Below are positions 1 to 6,557 of a stretch of 6,557 nt of DNA, in pieces. Source of the DNA: Aliarcobacter butzleri (GTDB lineage: Bacteria; Campylobacterota; Campylobacteria; Campylobacterales; Arcobacteraceae); contig JAAYJJ010000019.1 of NCBI GenBank assembly GCA_012522985.1, positions 1 through 6,557 on the forward strand, given 5' to 3'. The position numbers and the translations under genes are program-made. A model generated the notes under the pieces. That model searched no databases and was not told the DNA's origin. It worked only from the letters and a program-made list of their open reading frames with translations. How positions within the stretch are numbered: the stretch's first letter is position 1; each line of letters begins with the position of its first letter.

Positions 1-2804
1 CCTTTTTTTCTATATCCCCATCTTTGTCTAAAAAGAACTCTATGATTTATCCATTTAAATGCAAGTTCTTCAAGCATAGGAGTTTTTAACTCTCTTCTTC
101 CCCAAAAAGGTGGTATAAAAGGAGCCTCTTTTGATAGAGGCATAGTTATCATATCTAGTGGTGGGATAGGTGCTTTTTTGTCTTTTGGTACAAAAACTAC
201 CTCCTCATCATCCTCTCCGCCTGATTTGACCTTGTCTAGGTTTGTATCAAGCTCTCCACCTTTTTCTATCCTTTGCATAGCAACCACACCATCAAATGCA
301 TCTTTACAATAAAATATTGGTCCACTATAAATAGGGCGACAAAAATCATCTATAAAACTCTTAGTTAGTGCTGCTCCACCTAAAAGTACTGGCACTTTTA
401 TACCTGCTTTTTCTAGCTCTTCTAAGTTTTCTTTCATAACACCTGTACTTTTTACTAGTAAGCCACTCATTCCTATAGCATCTACATTTTGCTCTTTTAA
501 GACCTTGATAAACTCACCTACTTCAGCTTTTATACCTATATTTATCACCTTAAAGCCGTTGTTTGATAAGATAATATCAACAAGGTTTTTGCCCACATCA
601 TGAACATCGCCTTTTACTGTTCCTATGACTAGTGCTGCACTACTTGATTTTTCTTTTTTAGGTAAATATGGATTTAGAAAATCAACGGTAGCTTTCATAG
701 TCTCTGCACTTTGTAATACAAAAGGAAGTTGCATAATTCCACTTCCAAAAAGCTCACCTATTTCTTTCATACCATCTATTAACCACTCATTTACTATAAG
801 CTCTGGTGGTACTTCATCTTTTATAGAATCCACCAAAGGAATAAGTCTTTGTTTATCACCATCTATTAAAAGCTTTTTAACCTTTTCTTCAGGAGATAAA
901 AGCTCAAATCCCTCATCTTTTTTCTCTTCTACTCCACTTTTTGTACTAAAATAATCTATAAACTTAAAGAGTGGATCTCCCTCACTTTTATTATTAAAAA
1001 GTAGATCTTCACATACCTTTAGATCTTCATCGCTCATCTTTGCAATAGGTATCAAATGAGCAACATTTACTATTGCACTTGTAAGTCCTGCTTTAATACA
1101 GTGATGTAAAAAAACACTATTTAGATAGGTTCTTGCATTTGCACTAAGCCCAAAGCTGATATTTGATAGTCCCAAAGTTGTTCCTACTTCTGGATGCATA
1201 GTACTAAACTTATTTATAGCATTTATTGTTTGAATAGCTGCATCTCTATACTCATCATCACCACTTCCAACGGTAAAAACAAGCATATCAAAAACTAAAT
1301 CTCTTGGGTCAATTTTATGTAGCTGTGTAGCTCTTTCATATATCCTTTGTGCTACTTCTACCTTTTTATCTGCTGTTTTTGCCATACCAACTTCATCTAT
1401 TACTAAACAAACTAAACTAGCTCCAAACTTTTTGGCCAAAGAACACACTTCATCAAACTTTTCTATACCATCTTCAAGGTTTACAGAGTTTATTATAGCT
1501 TTACCACCAATTTGCTTTAAAGCTATCTCTAAAGACTTTACTTGTGTACTATCTGGCATAAGAGGTAGGGCTATTTTTTGTGAATAAATAGAGACAACTT
1601 TATCCATATCTTTTGACTCATCACGTCCAGCAAAACCAACACTAACATCAAGTATATGAGCCCCACTTCGCACCTGTGCTTGAGCAACACTAAGTGTTCC
1701 TTCATAATCTTCATTTAAAAGCAGATCTCTAAAAGCTTTGCTTCCTGTGGCATTGCTTCTTTCACCTATAAGAAGTGGAGCTGGTTCTTGTTTTAGAGTA
1801 ACTGTACCAAAAAGTGAAGCTAGAGATTTGGGGTGTGAGCCACTTGGTGCTTTTGGTATGATAGACTTTGTCTCATCAACCAAATTTTTAATATGTTGTG
1901 GTGTAGTTCCACAACATCCTCCTAGAAAACTAACCCCATCAAGCTCTAAAAAGCTTTTTTGTAAAGAACTAAACTCATTTGGTCCCATAGGATAGTAGGT
2001 ATATCCACCTCTATTTTGTGGTAAACCAGCATTTGCATGTATGGAGATAAGACCATGGTAGTTTTGACTTAGAACTTTTAAGTGTTTTTGTACTTGTTCT
2101 GGACCTGTTCCACAGTTAAATCCCAAAGACAATATATCAAAAGGCTCTAAAATAGTTGCAATAGTAGCCGCATCTGTTCCTATTAGCATAGTACCACTTA
2201 GCTCTATAGTTACACTTACCATAATAGGAAGTTTATCTTCTAAATTTAGCTCTTTTTGAAGATCTTCTATAGCATGTAAGGCTGCTTTTATTTGTAAAGG
2301 ATCTTGGCAAGTCTCTAGTAAAAAGACATCAGCTCCCCCATCAAGTAAGCCTTTTGCTACTATTTTATAACCTTCATACATCTCATCATATCTTATATGC
2401 CCTAGACTTGGTAGCTTAGTACCAGGTCCAATAGATCCTAAGACAAACTTTGGATTATCTTTGGTCTCATACTCACTACAAGCCTCTTTGACTAGCTTTG
2501 CTCCTAGATATGAAAGCTCATATGCCAAATCTCCTATTCCATACTCATCAAGTACCCATGGCATTGTTCCAAAGGTATTTGTTTTGATCATATCAGCCTT
2601 TGCATAAGCATAGGCTTTATGAATTTTGCTTATAATCTCTGGTGCATTTAGGTTTAAAAGCTCATTACATCCATCAAGGTTTTCACCCTTATATATCCAT
2701 GCGTTATTTGGTACTTTATATGTTTGGATCTGTGTTCCCATAGCACCATCTATAATAATAGCTCTTTTTTCTAATATCTTTAAAATTTTATTTTTTATAC
2801 TCAT
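1..2804 (-). CDS. metH: Cobalamin-dependent methionine synthase (5-methyltetrahydrofolate-homocysteine methyltransferase), C-terminus cut by window edge
   Basis: This enzyme moves the methyl group of 5-methyltetrahydrofolate to homocysteine through cobalamin, giving methionine and tetrahydrofolate in the cytosol. The frame is open from ATG at 2804 to the left edge; 934 codons are visible and family members are usually about 1150-1230 residues. The homocysteine domain (about 1-315) has the zinc cysteines C231 (GFNCGTGP) and C297-C298 (GGCCGTTP). The methyl-folate domain (about 330-590) has IGERSN near 346-351 and DSTQ from D418. The cobalamin cap (about 625-715) holds LFGSGIMQLP. The Rossmann part holds GDVHDVGKNLV with H735 as the lower cobalt ligand, then SGLLVKS and GGAALT. 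The last residues (WGRRELK to QRWGYRKK) begin the AdoMet-binding reactivation domain, which continues outside. The start overlaps the thiE-like stop as ATGA, so translational coupling is likely; a GAGG lies 13 bases upstream, too far to be ideal. I read the frame by eye and found no internal stop. Confidence 0.97.
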   Translation of the reverse strand, partial: MSIKNKILKILEKRAIIIDGAMGTQIQTYKVPNNAWIYKGENLDGCNELLNLNAPEIISKIHKAYAYAKADMIKTNTFGTMPWVLDEYGIGDLAYELSYLGAKLVKEACSEYETKDNPKFVLGSIGPGTKLPSLGHIRYDEMYEGYKIVAKGLLDGGADVFLLETCQDPLQIKAALHAIEDLQKELNLEDKLPIMVSVTIELSGTMLIGTDAATIATILEPFDILSLGFNCGTGPEQVQKHLKVLSQNYHGLISIHANAGLPQNRGGYTYYPMGPNEFSSLQKSFLELDGVSFLGGCCGTTPQHIKNLVDETKSIIPKAPSGSHPKSLASLFGTVTLKQEPAPLLIGERSNATGSKAFRDLLLNEDYEGTLSVAQAQVRSGAHILDVSVGFAGRDESKDMDKVVSIYSQKIALPLMPDSTQVKSLEIALKQIGGKAIINSVNLEDGIEKFDEVCSLAKKFGASLVCLVIDEVGMAKTADKKVEVAQRIYERATQLHKIDPRDLVFDMLVFTVGSGDDEYRDAAIQTINAINKFSTMHPEVGTTLGLSNISFGLSANARTYLNSVFLHHCIKAGLTSAIVNVAHLIPIAKMSDEDLKVCEDLLFNNKSEGDPLFKFIDYFSTKSGVEEKKDEGFELLSPEEKVKKLLIDGDKQRLIPLVDSIKDEVPPELIVNEWLIDGMKEIGELFGSGIMQLPFVLQSAETMKATVDFLNPYLPKKEKSSSAALVIGTVKGDVHDVGKNLVDIILSNNGFKVINIGIKAEVGEFIKVLKEQNVDAIGMSGLLVKSTGVMKENLEELEKAGIKVPVLLGGAALTKSFIDDFCRPIYSGPIFYCKDAFDGVVAMQRIEKGGELDTNLDKVKSGGEDDEEVVFVPKDKKAPIPPLDMITMPLSKEAPFIPPFWGRRELKTPMLEELAFKWINHRVLFRQRWGYRKK

Positions 2805-3373
2805 AATATACTATTTTCCTCTATGAAATATCTAATAGATGCAAATCCACTAATATTTGTAGTTTTTAGTTGTTCTATCTCTTTATGACTTATTATACCA
2901 CCAAGTGCAAAAAGCATCATACCATCAGCTACTTTTAATGCCTCATCCAACGCTTTAACTCCTTTTGGGATACCTTTATTTGGTGTAGCAAATATAGGTG
3001 AGTAAGTTACTCCATCGGCTCCTAGGCTTTTAGCTTGTGATATCTCTTCTAAACTATGACAACTAACCATCACAAAAAGTCCAAAATCTTTTGCCTTTTT
3101 TATCAAATCAAACTGATTTGAGTTAAGATGTACTCCAAAGGCTTTGTATTTTATTGCCAAATCTATATGTGAGTTTATCATAATATGGTTTATTTTTCTC
3201 TTTTTACAGAAAAATATAAAGCTTTTTACAAGTTTTTCTAAGTTTGGGGAGCTTTTATCTCTAAAACAAAGATAATCAACTCTTTGTTTTTCTAATACAT
3301 TGTCTAAGATTTGTATAAATTGTTTTGGATCTGAACTATAATATTTCGGATCTGTTATAAGATAACTTTTCAT
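2801..3373 (-). CDS. ThiE/TenI-family TIM-barrel protein, probably not a standard thiamine phosphate synthase
   Basis: This 190-residue protein has the ThiE/TenI barrel plan: YLITD at 4-8, FRDK at 37-40, MINSHIDLA at 65-73, GVHL at 80-83, SCHSLEE at 104-110, SPIFATPNKG at 125-134, and GGI at 158-160. ThiE joins the thiazole phosphate and pyrimidine pyrophosphate halves of thiamine; TenI is a thiazole tautomerase. Several standard ThiE residues are changed: the Gln of QxRxK is C36, the Mg-binding Asp after the Asn of IIND is S68, and the second Mg-binding Asp of the GQxD motif is Q87. R38, K40, T130 and K133 are kept. The TenI catalytic His (GHVF motif) is not present either; the matching stretch reads SPIF. 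The sequence supports family membership but leaves the reaction open. It is slightly shorter than usual ThiE (about 200-220 residues). The stop overlaps the metH start by 4 bases. No convincing ribosome binding site precedes the ATG, and the next Met (65) lies too far into the barrel. Confidence 0.72.
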   Translation of the reverse strand: MKSYLITDPKYYSSDPKQFIQILDNVLEKQRVDYLCFRDKSSPNLEKLVKSFIFFCKKRKINHIMINSHIDLAIKYKAFGVHLNSNQFDLIKKAKDFGLFVMVSCHSLEEISQAKSLGADGVTYSPIFATPNKGIPKGVKALDEALKVADGMMLFALGGIISHKEIEQLKTTNISGFASIRYFIEENSIL

Positions 3374-3388
3374 TTTTTATCCATAAAA

Positions 3389-3419
3389 AAAAGGAGAACG
3401 AAAAGCTCGTTCTCCTTTT
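3389..3419 (-). terminator. Rho-independent terminator of atpB
   Basis: A perfect 9-bp stem (GGAGAACGA at 3393-3401 with TCGTTCTCC at 3407-3415), extended by four A-T pairs, closes a 5-base loop at 3402-3406. On the minus strand it is followed by a run of eight T (3392 to 3385), the classic arrangement. It begins 20 bases after the atpB stop codon. On the plus strand only four T follow the stem, and no plus-strand gene reads into it, so it is assigned to atpB. Confidence 0.88.
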
Positions 3420-3439
3420 ATATATATAAGGATACAAGC

Positions 3440-4120
3440 TTAATGCTCTTCTTCCATCATAATAGAACCTGCTATATATACATATGAAAGAATCATAAAT
3501 ATAAATCCTTGTAAAAATGCCATAGCAAAAAGCAAGAAAAATGCTGGTAGTGGTAGTATCCAAGGTGCTAACATAAGTAGAACCAATAAGAATAGATCAT
3601 CCCCTTTGATATTTCCAAAAAGCCTAAATGATAGTGATACTATTCTTGATAGATGTGAAACTATCTCTATAGGAAACATAAGCGGAGCTAGTGCTGGAAC
3701 TGGTCCCATAAAATGTTTAAAATAGTTTACTAAACCATTTTTCTTAATACCTAAATAGTTATAGTAAACAAATACTATCAAAGCTAGTGCTAAAGTAAAG
3801 TTAATATTACTTGTAGGTGCTTCAAACATAGGAATTATTCCAATAACATTTGATACAACAACTACTAAGCCCAAAGTACCTATTAAAGGTAGATATCTTC
3901 TAGCATTCTCTTCACCCATAGAGTCTTTTCCTATAGATACAACACCGCTAACATATGCTTCCATAATATTTTGAGATCCTGTTGGAACTAATTGCATTTT
4001 TTTAGTAGCCATTCTTGCTACCATAAAGATTATTCCAAGCACCAAAATAAAATGTGCAGTGATCAAAAATGTGTGATTGTCACTTATATTGCCAAGCAAT
4101 AAATAGACTCTTTCTTCCAT
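3440..4120 (-). CDS. atpB: F0F1 ATP synthase subunit a (proton channel)
   Basis: Subunit a is the membrane stator next to the c-ring and supplies the two proton half-channels of ATP synthase. The 226-residue protein is highly hydrophobic, with likely membrane segments near 16-36, 77-97, 106-123, 145-165, 176-194 and 195-220. The signature SLSFRLFGNI at 162-171 carries the essential Arg (R166, E. coli R210), and Q204 in FLQGFIF matches E. coli Q252. D174-D175 stand near the position of E. coli E219. The C-terminus MEEEH resembles the SEEH end of other AtpB proteins. The length is normal for short-form AtpB. An AAGGA ribosome binding site (4130-4126) sits 5 bases before the ATG. No other atp gene is nearby. 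An isolated atpB is known in Helicobacter and relatives, so this supports the Campylobacterota assignment. A strong terminator follows; ilvA lies 92 bases upstream on the same strand. Confidence 0.97.
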   Translation of the reverse strand: MEERVYLLLGNISDNHTFLITAHFILVLGIIFMVARMATKKMQLVPTGSQNIMEAYVSGVVSIGKDSMGEENARRYLPLIGTLGLVVVVSNVIGIIPMFEAPTSNINFTLALALIVFVYYNYLGIKKNGLVNYFKHFMGPVPALAPLMFPIEIVSHLSRIVSLSFRLFGNIKGDDLFLLVLLMLAPWILPLPAFFLLFAMAFLQGFIFMILSYVYIAGSIMMEEEH

Positions 4121-4212
4121 ATTTTTCCTTTATTTTATAGACTAAATCTTTTAGGATTGTTAAGTTTTAGCCTATTTTAATTTTCTATTTGGGATTTTAC
4201 TAAATTTTTACT
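4121..4212 (-). promoter_or_regulatory. Intergenic region between ilvA and atpB, possible atpB promoter
   Basis: This 92-base, very AT-rich gap holds no terminator hairpin that I can see after ilvA, so atpB could be read through from ilvA. Two weak minus-strand promoter candidates exist. TTAACA (4163-4158) with an 18-base spacer and TATAAA (4139-4134) looks better by consensus, but would start RNA almost at the ribosome binding site. TAAAAT (4179-4174) would leave a leader of about 45 bases but has a poor -35. Neither is proven; a separate atpB promoter is expected because ATP synthase is essential. Confidence 0.35.
4126..4130 (-). promoter_or_regulatory. Ribosome binding site of atpB
   Basis: AAGGA on the minus strand lies 5 bases before the ATG at 4120. 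It is among the clearest ribosome binding sites in the window and fixes the atpB start. Confidence 0.75.
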
Positions 4213-5415
4213 TTAAAATTGTTTAAACCTATATCCATTTGATGTTAGCATAGCCCTAATCTCCTCTTGATGTGCTTCACCTTTGGTTTCTAGGCTTATT
4301 GTTATATTTGCATCGCCAAAATCAAGCTGAACAGAGTTTCTATCATAATCAATATATACAATATTTGCACTACAAAGTGTAAATATATCAGTTAGTTTTG
4401 TTAAAGACCCAGGTTTATCAACCAAAGTAACTACTAAGTTCATCTTTCTACTTGATTTAACTAGCCCTTTTTCTATAATAAGTGAAAGCATAGTAACATC
4501 TATATTTCCACCACTTAGGGGTATTACTATTTTTGAACATGTTTTTATTTTATTGTGCATAACTGCTGCTACTCCCGCAGCTCCTGCACCTTCAACTACT
4601 AGCTTTTGTTTTTCTAGTAAAAAAAGTATAGCATTTGCTATTTATTTGTCTTCTACTTCAACTATCTCATCTACATACTCTAAAATAAGGTCTAACATCT
4701 TAGGACTTACATCTCGCACGGCTATACCATCGGCTATAGTTTTGACATCAATTGAATCAATAGCTGTTTTTGCTTCAAAAGAGTCTTTCATAGCCTTTGC
4801 ACCACTTGCAACTACACCTATAACTCTTATATTTGGATTTATTGCTTTTGCTGCTATTGCCATACCACTTATTAGTCCACCACCACCAATAGGTACTACA
4901 AAAGTATCAATATCAGGGATCTCTTCAAGTATCTCTAAGGCTATAGTTCCTTGTCCCGCTATCACTTCATCATCAGCATATGGATGAACAAAAACTTTAT
5001 TTTCCTCTTTTGCAAACTCTAAAGCATAAGCATACGCCTCATCATATTTGCTCCCCTTTAAAACCACCTTTGCTCCAAGAGCCATAACACCACTTACTTT
5101 TGTAAGAGGAGTAGTCTCAGGCATAAATATAGTGGCCTCTATCCCAAAATGTTTTGCTGCAAATGCCACTCCTTGAGCGTGATTACCAGCACTTGATGCT
5201 ACTACACCTTGTTTTTTTTGCTCTTGATTTAGGAGTGATATTTTATTAAAAGCCCCTCTAAGCTTAAAACTACCCGTGTGTTGGAGATTTTCTTTTTTGA
5301 TATAAATATCTTTATCACAAACACGGCTTAAATTTGGAGCTAGTGCTAATGGGGTTTTGTGGATTATTCCTTCTAGTCTTTTAGTTGCTTCTTTTATCTC
5401 TTTTAGTGTAACCAT
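4213..5415 (-). pseudogene. ilvA: Threonine ammonia-lyase (threonine dehydratase), interrupted by an in-frame TAA at codon 258
   Basis: IlvA deaminates threonine to 2-oxobutanoate, the first step of isoleucine synthesis, with PLP. The frame from ATG 5415 to TAA 4213 spans 401 codons, the usual size for the medium form with one C-terminal ACT domain. Codons 1-257 carry the PLP lysine K51 (TGSFKLRGA), SSAGNHAQG (74-82) and the phosphate-binding GGGGLISG (177-184). Codon 258 (4644-4642) is TAA. In the same frame the protein then goes on without a break: the end of the PLP fold (VVEGAGAAG), LSGGNID with S301 (the Ser that contacts PLP N1 in this fold), then the ACT domain (about 325-400). The 257-residue product should be inactive. 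A new start at ATG 4560 would give only 115 residues (end of PLP fold plus ACT). One substitution from a sense codon, GAA being likely, explains everything. Readthrough or a base-call error are alternatives. The ilvA ribosome binding site is weak (AGTAGA). Confidence 0.88.
4642..4644 (-). other. ilvA: Premature TAA stop codon inside ilvA
   Basis: The minus-strand codon is TAA, following EVEDK and followed in frame by IANAILFLLEKQK, a stretch typical of IlvA. It is not in or next to a long homopolymer, and the frame is the same on both sides, so an indel error does not explain it. The first downstream ATG is at 4560; no GTG or TTG in frame lies between. Confidence 0.92.
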
Positions 5416-5466
5416 TTTTTCTACTTTTTATTATTTTGGTGCTTATTTTAGCTAAAGAAAGTTTAT

Positions 5467-5474
5467 ATTATAAT
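5467..5474. promoter_or_regulatory. Palindromic -10 element shared by divergent ilvA and trmD promoters
   Basis: ATTATAAT equals its own reverse complement, so TATAAT can be read on the plus strand at 5469-5474 and on the minus strand at 5472-5467. The plus reading predicts an RNA start near 5481 and a leader of about 24 bases before the trmD TTG at 5505. The minus reading predicts a start near 5460 and a leader of about 45 bases before ilvA ATG 5415. There is no good -35 box in either direction, as is common in Campylobacterota sigma-70 promoters. Confidence 0.55.
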
Positions 5475-5504
5475 AAAACCACAATCCATTATTGGGGCAA
5501 AAAA

Positions 5505-6191
5505 TTGAAATTCACATTTGTAACTCTTTTTTCAAACTTAATAGAGTTTTATTTTCAAGACTCTATTTTAAAAAAGGCTATTGATAAAAAACTTATTAAT
5601 TATGAGTTTTATAACCCTAGAGACTATACTCTAGATAAGCACAAAAAAGTAGATGACTACCTATGTAGTGGTGGAGCTGGGCTTCTTATGACACCTCAAG
5701 CACTTTTTGATACACTTGATGATATCAAAAGTAAAAACCCCGATGCTTATATAATCTTTCCATTAGCAGCTGCAAAGCCTTTTAGGCAAAATGATGCAAA
5801 AAGACTTGCAAAAAAGAAAAATATTGTTTTTGTTTGTGGTAGATATGAAGGCATAGATGAAAGAGTTATAGAAGAGTATGCAAATGAAGTCTTTAGTATA
5901 GGTGAATATATCTTAACTGGTGGTGAACTTGCAAGTTTAGTAATGAGTGATGCAATATCTAGAAATATAAAAGATGTTTTAGGCAATCAAGATTCTTTGG
6001 AGTTTGAGAGCTATGAAAATGAACTTTTAGAGGCTCCTTCGTTTACAAAACCGCAAATTTTTAGAAATTTAAGTGTGCCTTCAGCTTTCTTAAAGGGAAA
6101 TCATAGTAAAATTGCCAACTTAAAACATCATATGTCAGTTTGTAAAACAAAATATTATAGACCTGATAAAGGAAAAAAGAATGAAAAATAG
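5505..6191 (+). CDS. trmD: tRNA (guanine-37-N1)-methyltransferase
   Basis: TrmD methylates N1 of G37 next to the anticodon, using AdoMet, which prevents +1 frameshifting. It is a homodimeric SPOUT (trefoil knot) enzyme. From the TTG at 5505 the protein is 228 residues, normal for the family, and starts KFTFVTLF as TrmD proteins do. [14 protein letters not shown] lies at 38-51, SGGAGLLM at 55-62, and the knot motifs GRYEGIDER at 112-120 and [11 protein letters not shown] at 131-141. R153 matches the catalytic Arg (Haemophilus influenzae R154). The catalytic Asp (D169 there) aligns with E168. The frame is open back to 5436, but the extra 23 residues are unlike TrmD and would begin upstream of the predicted promoter, so TTG 5505 is preferred; GGGG at 5494-5497 is a weak ribosome binding site 7 bases away. 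The gene overlaps rplS by 11 bases. rpsP and rimM, often upstream, are absent here. Confidence 0.95.
   Translation: MKFTFVTLFSNLIEFYFQDSILKKAIDKKLINYEFYNPRDYTLDKHKKVDDYLCSGGAGLLMTPQALFDTLDDIKSKNPDAYIIFPLAAAKPFRQNDAKRLAKKKNIVFVCGRYEGIDERVIEEYANEVFSIGEYILTGGELASLVMSDAISRNIKDVLGNQDSLEFESYENELLEAPSFTKPQIFRNLSVPSAFLKGNHSKIANLKHHMSVCKTKYYRPDKGKKNEK
6168..6173 (+). promoter_or_regulatory. Ribosome binding site of rplS inside trmD
   Basis: AAAGGA lies 7 bases before the rplS ATG at 6181, inside the last codons of trmD. It gives L19 its own initiation site, which fits a need for far more L19 than TrmD. Confidence 0.75.
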
Positions 6192-6534
6192 ATACATACA
6201 GAGCTTTGAAGCTGCTCAATTAGCTTCAAAAGAAGTTCCTTCTTTTAAAGCTGGTGACACACTAAGACTTGGTGTTGAGATCAAAGAGGGATCAAAAACT
6301 AGAGTTCAAGCGTTTGAAGGTGTTGTTATAGGAAGACATGGTAACGGTGTAGATGCTACATTTACTATTAGAAAAATCGGTGCAAATAGTATCGGTGTAG
6401 AGAGGATCTTCCCAGTATATAGCGAATCTTTAAAAGAGATTACTGTACTAAGAGTTGGACATGTAAGAAGAGCTAAACTTAACTACCTAAAAACAAGAAC
6501 AGGAAAAGCTGCAAAAATTAGAGAAAAAAGATAG
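6181..6534 (+). CDS. rplS: 50S ribosomal protein L19
   Basis: L19 binds 23S rRNA at the 30S-50S interface and contributes to intersubunit bridges. The 117-residue protein is complete and of normal length. Family features are the small beta-barrel with [16 protein letters not shown] near 22-37, [13 protein letters not shown] at about 42-54, FTIRKI at 61-66, [10 protein letters not shown] at 72-81, and the basic tail [23 protein letters not shown]. It overlaps the end of trmD by 11 bases in a different frame and has its own ribosome binding site, so both genes are on one transcript, as in many bacteria. The window ends 23 bases after the stop; those bases show no complete terminator. Confidence 0.98.
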   Translation: MKNRYIQSFEAAQLASKEVPSFKAGDTLRLGVEIKEGSKTRVQAFEGVVIGRHGNGVDATFTIRKIGANSIGVERIFPVYSESLKEITVLRVGHVRRAKLNYLKTRTGKAAKIREKR

Positions 6535-6557
6535 TATTTCTATATTTTTGTATATAA

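Noticed and set aside
625..954. Plus-strand open frame of 109 codons
   Set aside because: It lies wholly opposite the cobalamin domain of metH, has Ser/Phe-rich low-complexity translation, no ribosome binding site and no family resemblance.
1738..1995. Plus-strand open frame of 85 codons
   Set aside because: It is antisense to the homocysteine and folate domains of metH, which are strongly conserved on the other strand.
2626..2826. Plus-strand open frame of 66 codons with a hydrophobic end
   Set aside because: It is antisense to the metH start and the thiE-like stop; the hydrophobic tail comes from AT-rich DNA.
3374..3439. TPP, cobalamin or SAM riboswitch upstream of thiE-metH
   Set aside because: The leader is only 66 bases and is filled by the terminator hairpin; no riboswitch core motif is visible.
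3336..3563. Minus-strand open frame of 75 codons between atpB and thiE
   Set aside because: It runs out of frame through the atpB 3-prime end and across the terminator hairpin; its translation is Tyr/Phe/Arg-rich noise.
3440..4120. Isolated atpB as a sign of rearrangement or transfer
   Set aside because: A lone atpB is normal in Campylobacterota, and its base composition matches the neighbours.
4213..4560. A separate small ACT-domain regulator gene after a short IlvA
   Set aside because: The 27 codons between the TAA and this ATG still read as IlvA in frame, and the first part of this frame is the end of the PLP fold (LSGGNID), so it is a remnant of one gene and not an independent regulator.
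4553..4987. Plus-strand open frame of 144 codons rich in Ala, Ser, Ile
   Set aside because: It is the antisense shadow of the conserved glycine-rich part of ilvA, with no family resemblance.
5747..5986. Minus-strand open frame of 79 codons
   Set aside because: It is antisense to the TrmD knot, which is clearly coding on the plus strand.

Overview
This 6.6-kb, AT-rich window looks like chromosome of a Campylobacterota (epsilonproteobacterial) organism. The evidence is a solitary atpB away from any other ATP synthase gene, the residue style of AtpB, MetH and TrmD, and TATAAT-type -10 elements without a clear -35. Protein memory alone does not settle the genus; free-living or host-associated relatives of Sulfurimonas, Sulfurovum or Arcobacter all fit. 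No mobile element, CRISPR array, tRNA or rRNA was seen, and no new multi-gene system: every gene belongs to a core housekeeping family.

Layout. Four genes run leftward on the minus strand: ilvA (5415 to 4213, interrupted), atpB (4120 to 3440), a rho-independent terminator (3389-3419), a thiE/tenI-like gene (3373 to 2801), and metH (2804 to beyond position 1). The last two overlap by 4 bases (ATGA) and form a translationally coupled pair. Two genes run rightward: trmD (5505 to 6191) and rplS (6181 to 6534), overlapping by 11 bases. ilvA and trmD diverge from a 90-base intergenic region with a palindromic ATTATAAT at 5467-5474 that could act as a -10 element in both directions.

How the genes relate. 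MetH makes methionine from homocysteine with cobalamin and methyl-tetrahydrofolate. IlvA makes 2-oxobutanoate for isoleucine. AtpB is the proton-channel subunit of ATP synthase. TrmD and L19 serve translation. The thiE-like product sits with metH but lacks the residues expected for Mg-pyrophosphate binding.

Most notable observations. (1) ilvA has one in-frame TAA at codon 258 of about 400, with the rest of the enzyme (end of the PLP fold plus ACT domain) intact in the same frame. This suggests a very recent nonsense mutation, readthrough or a base-call error. (2) The ThiE-like protein has both Mg-ligand aspartates replaced. (3) thiE starts 16 bases after the terminator hairpin, with no good ribosome binding site, so how thiE-metH is expressed is unclear.
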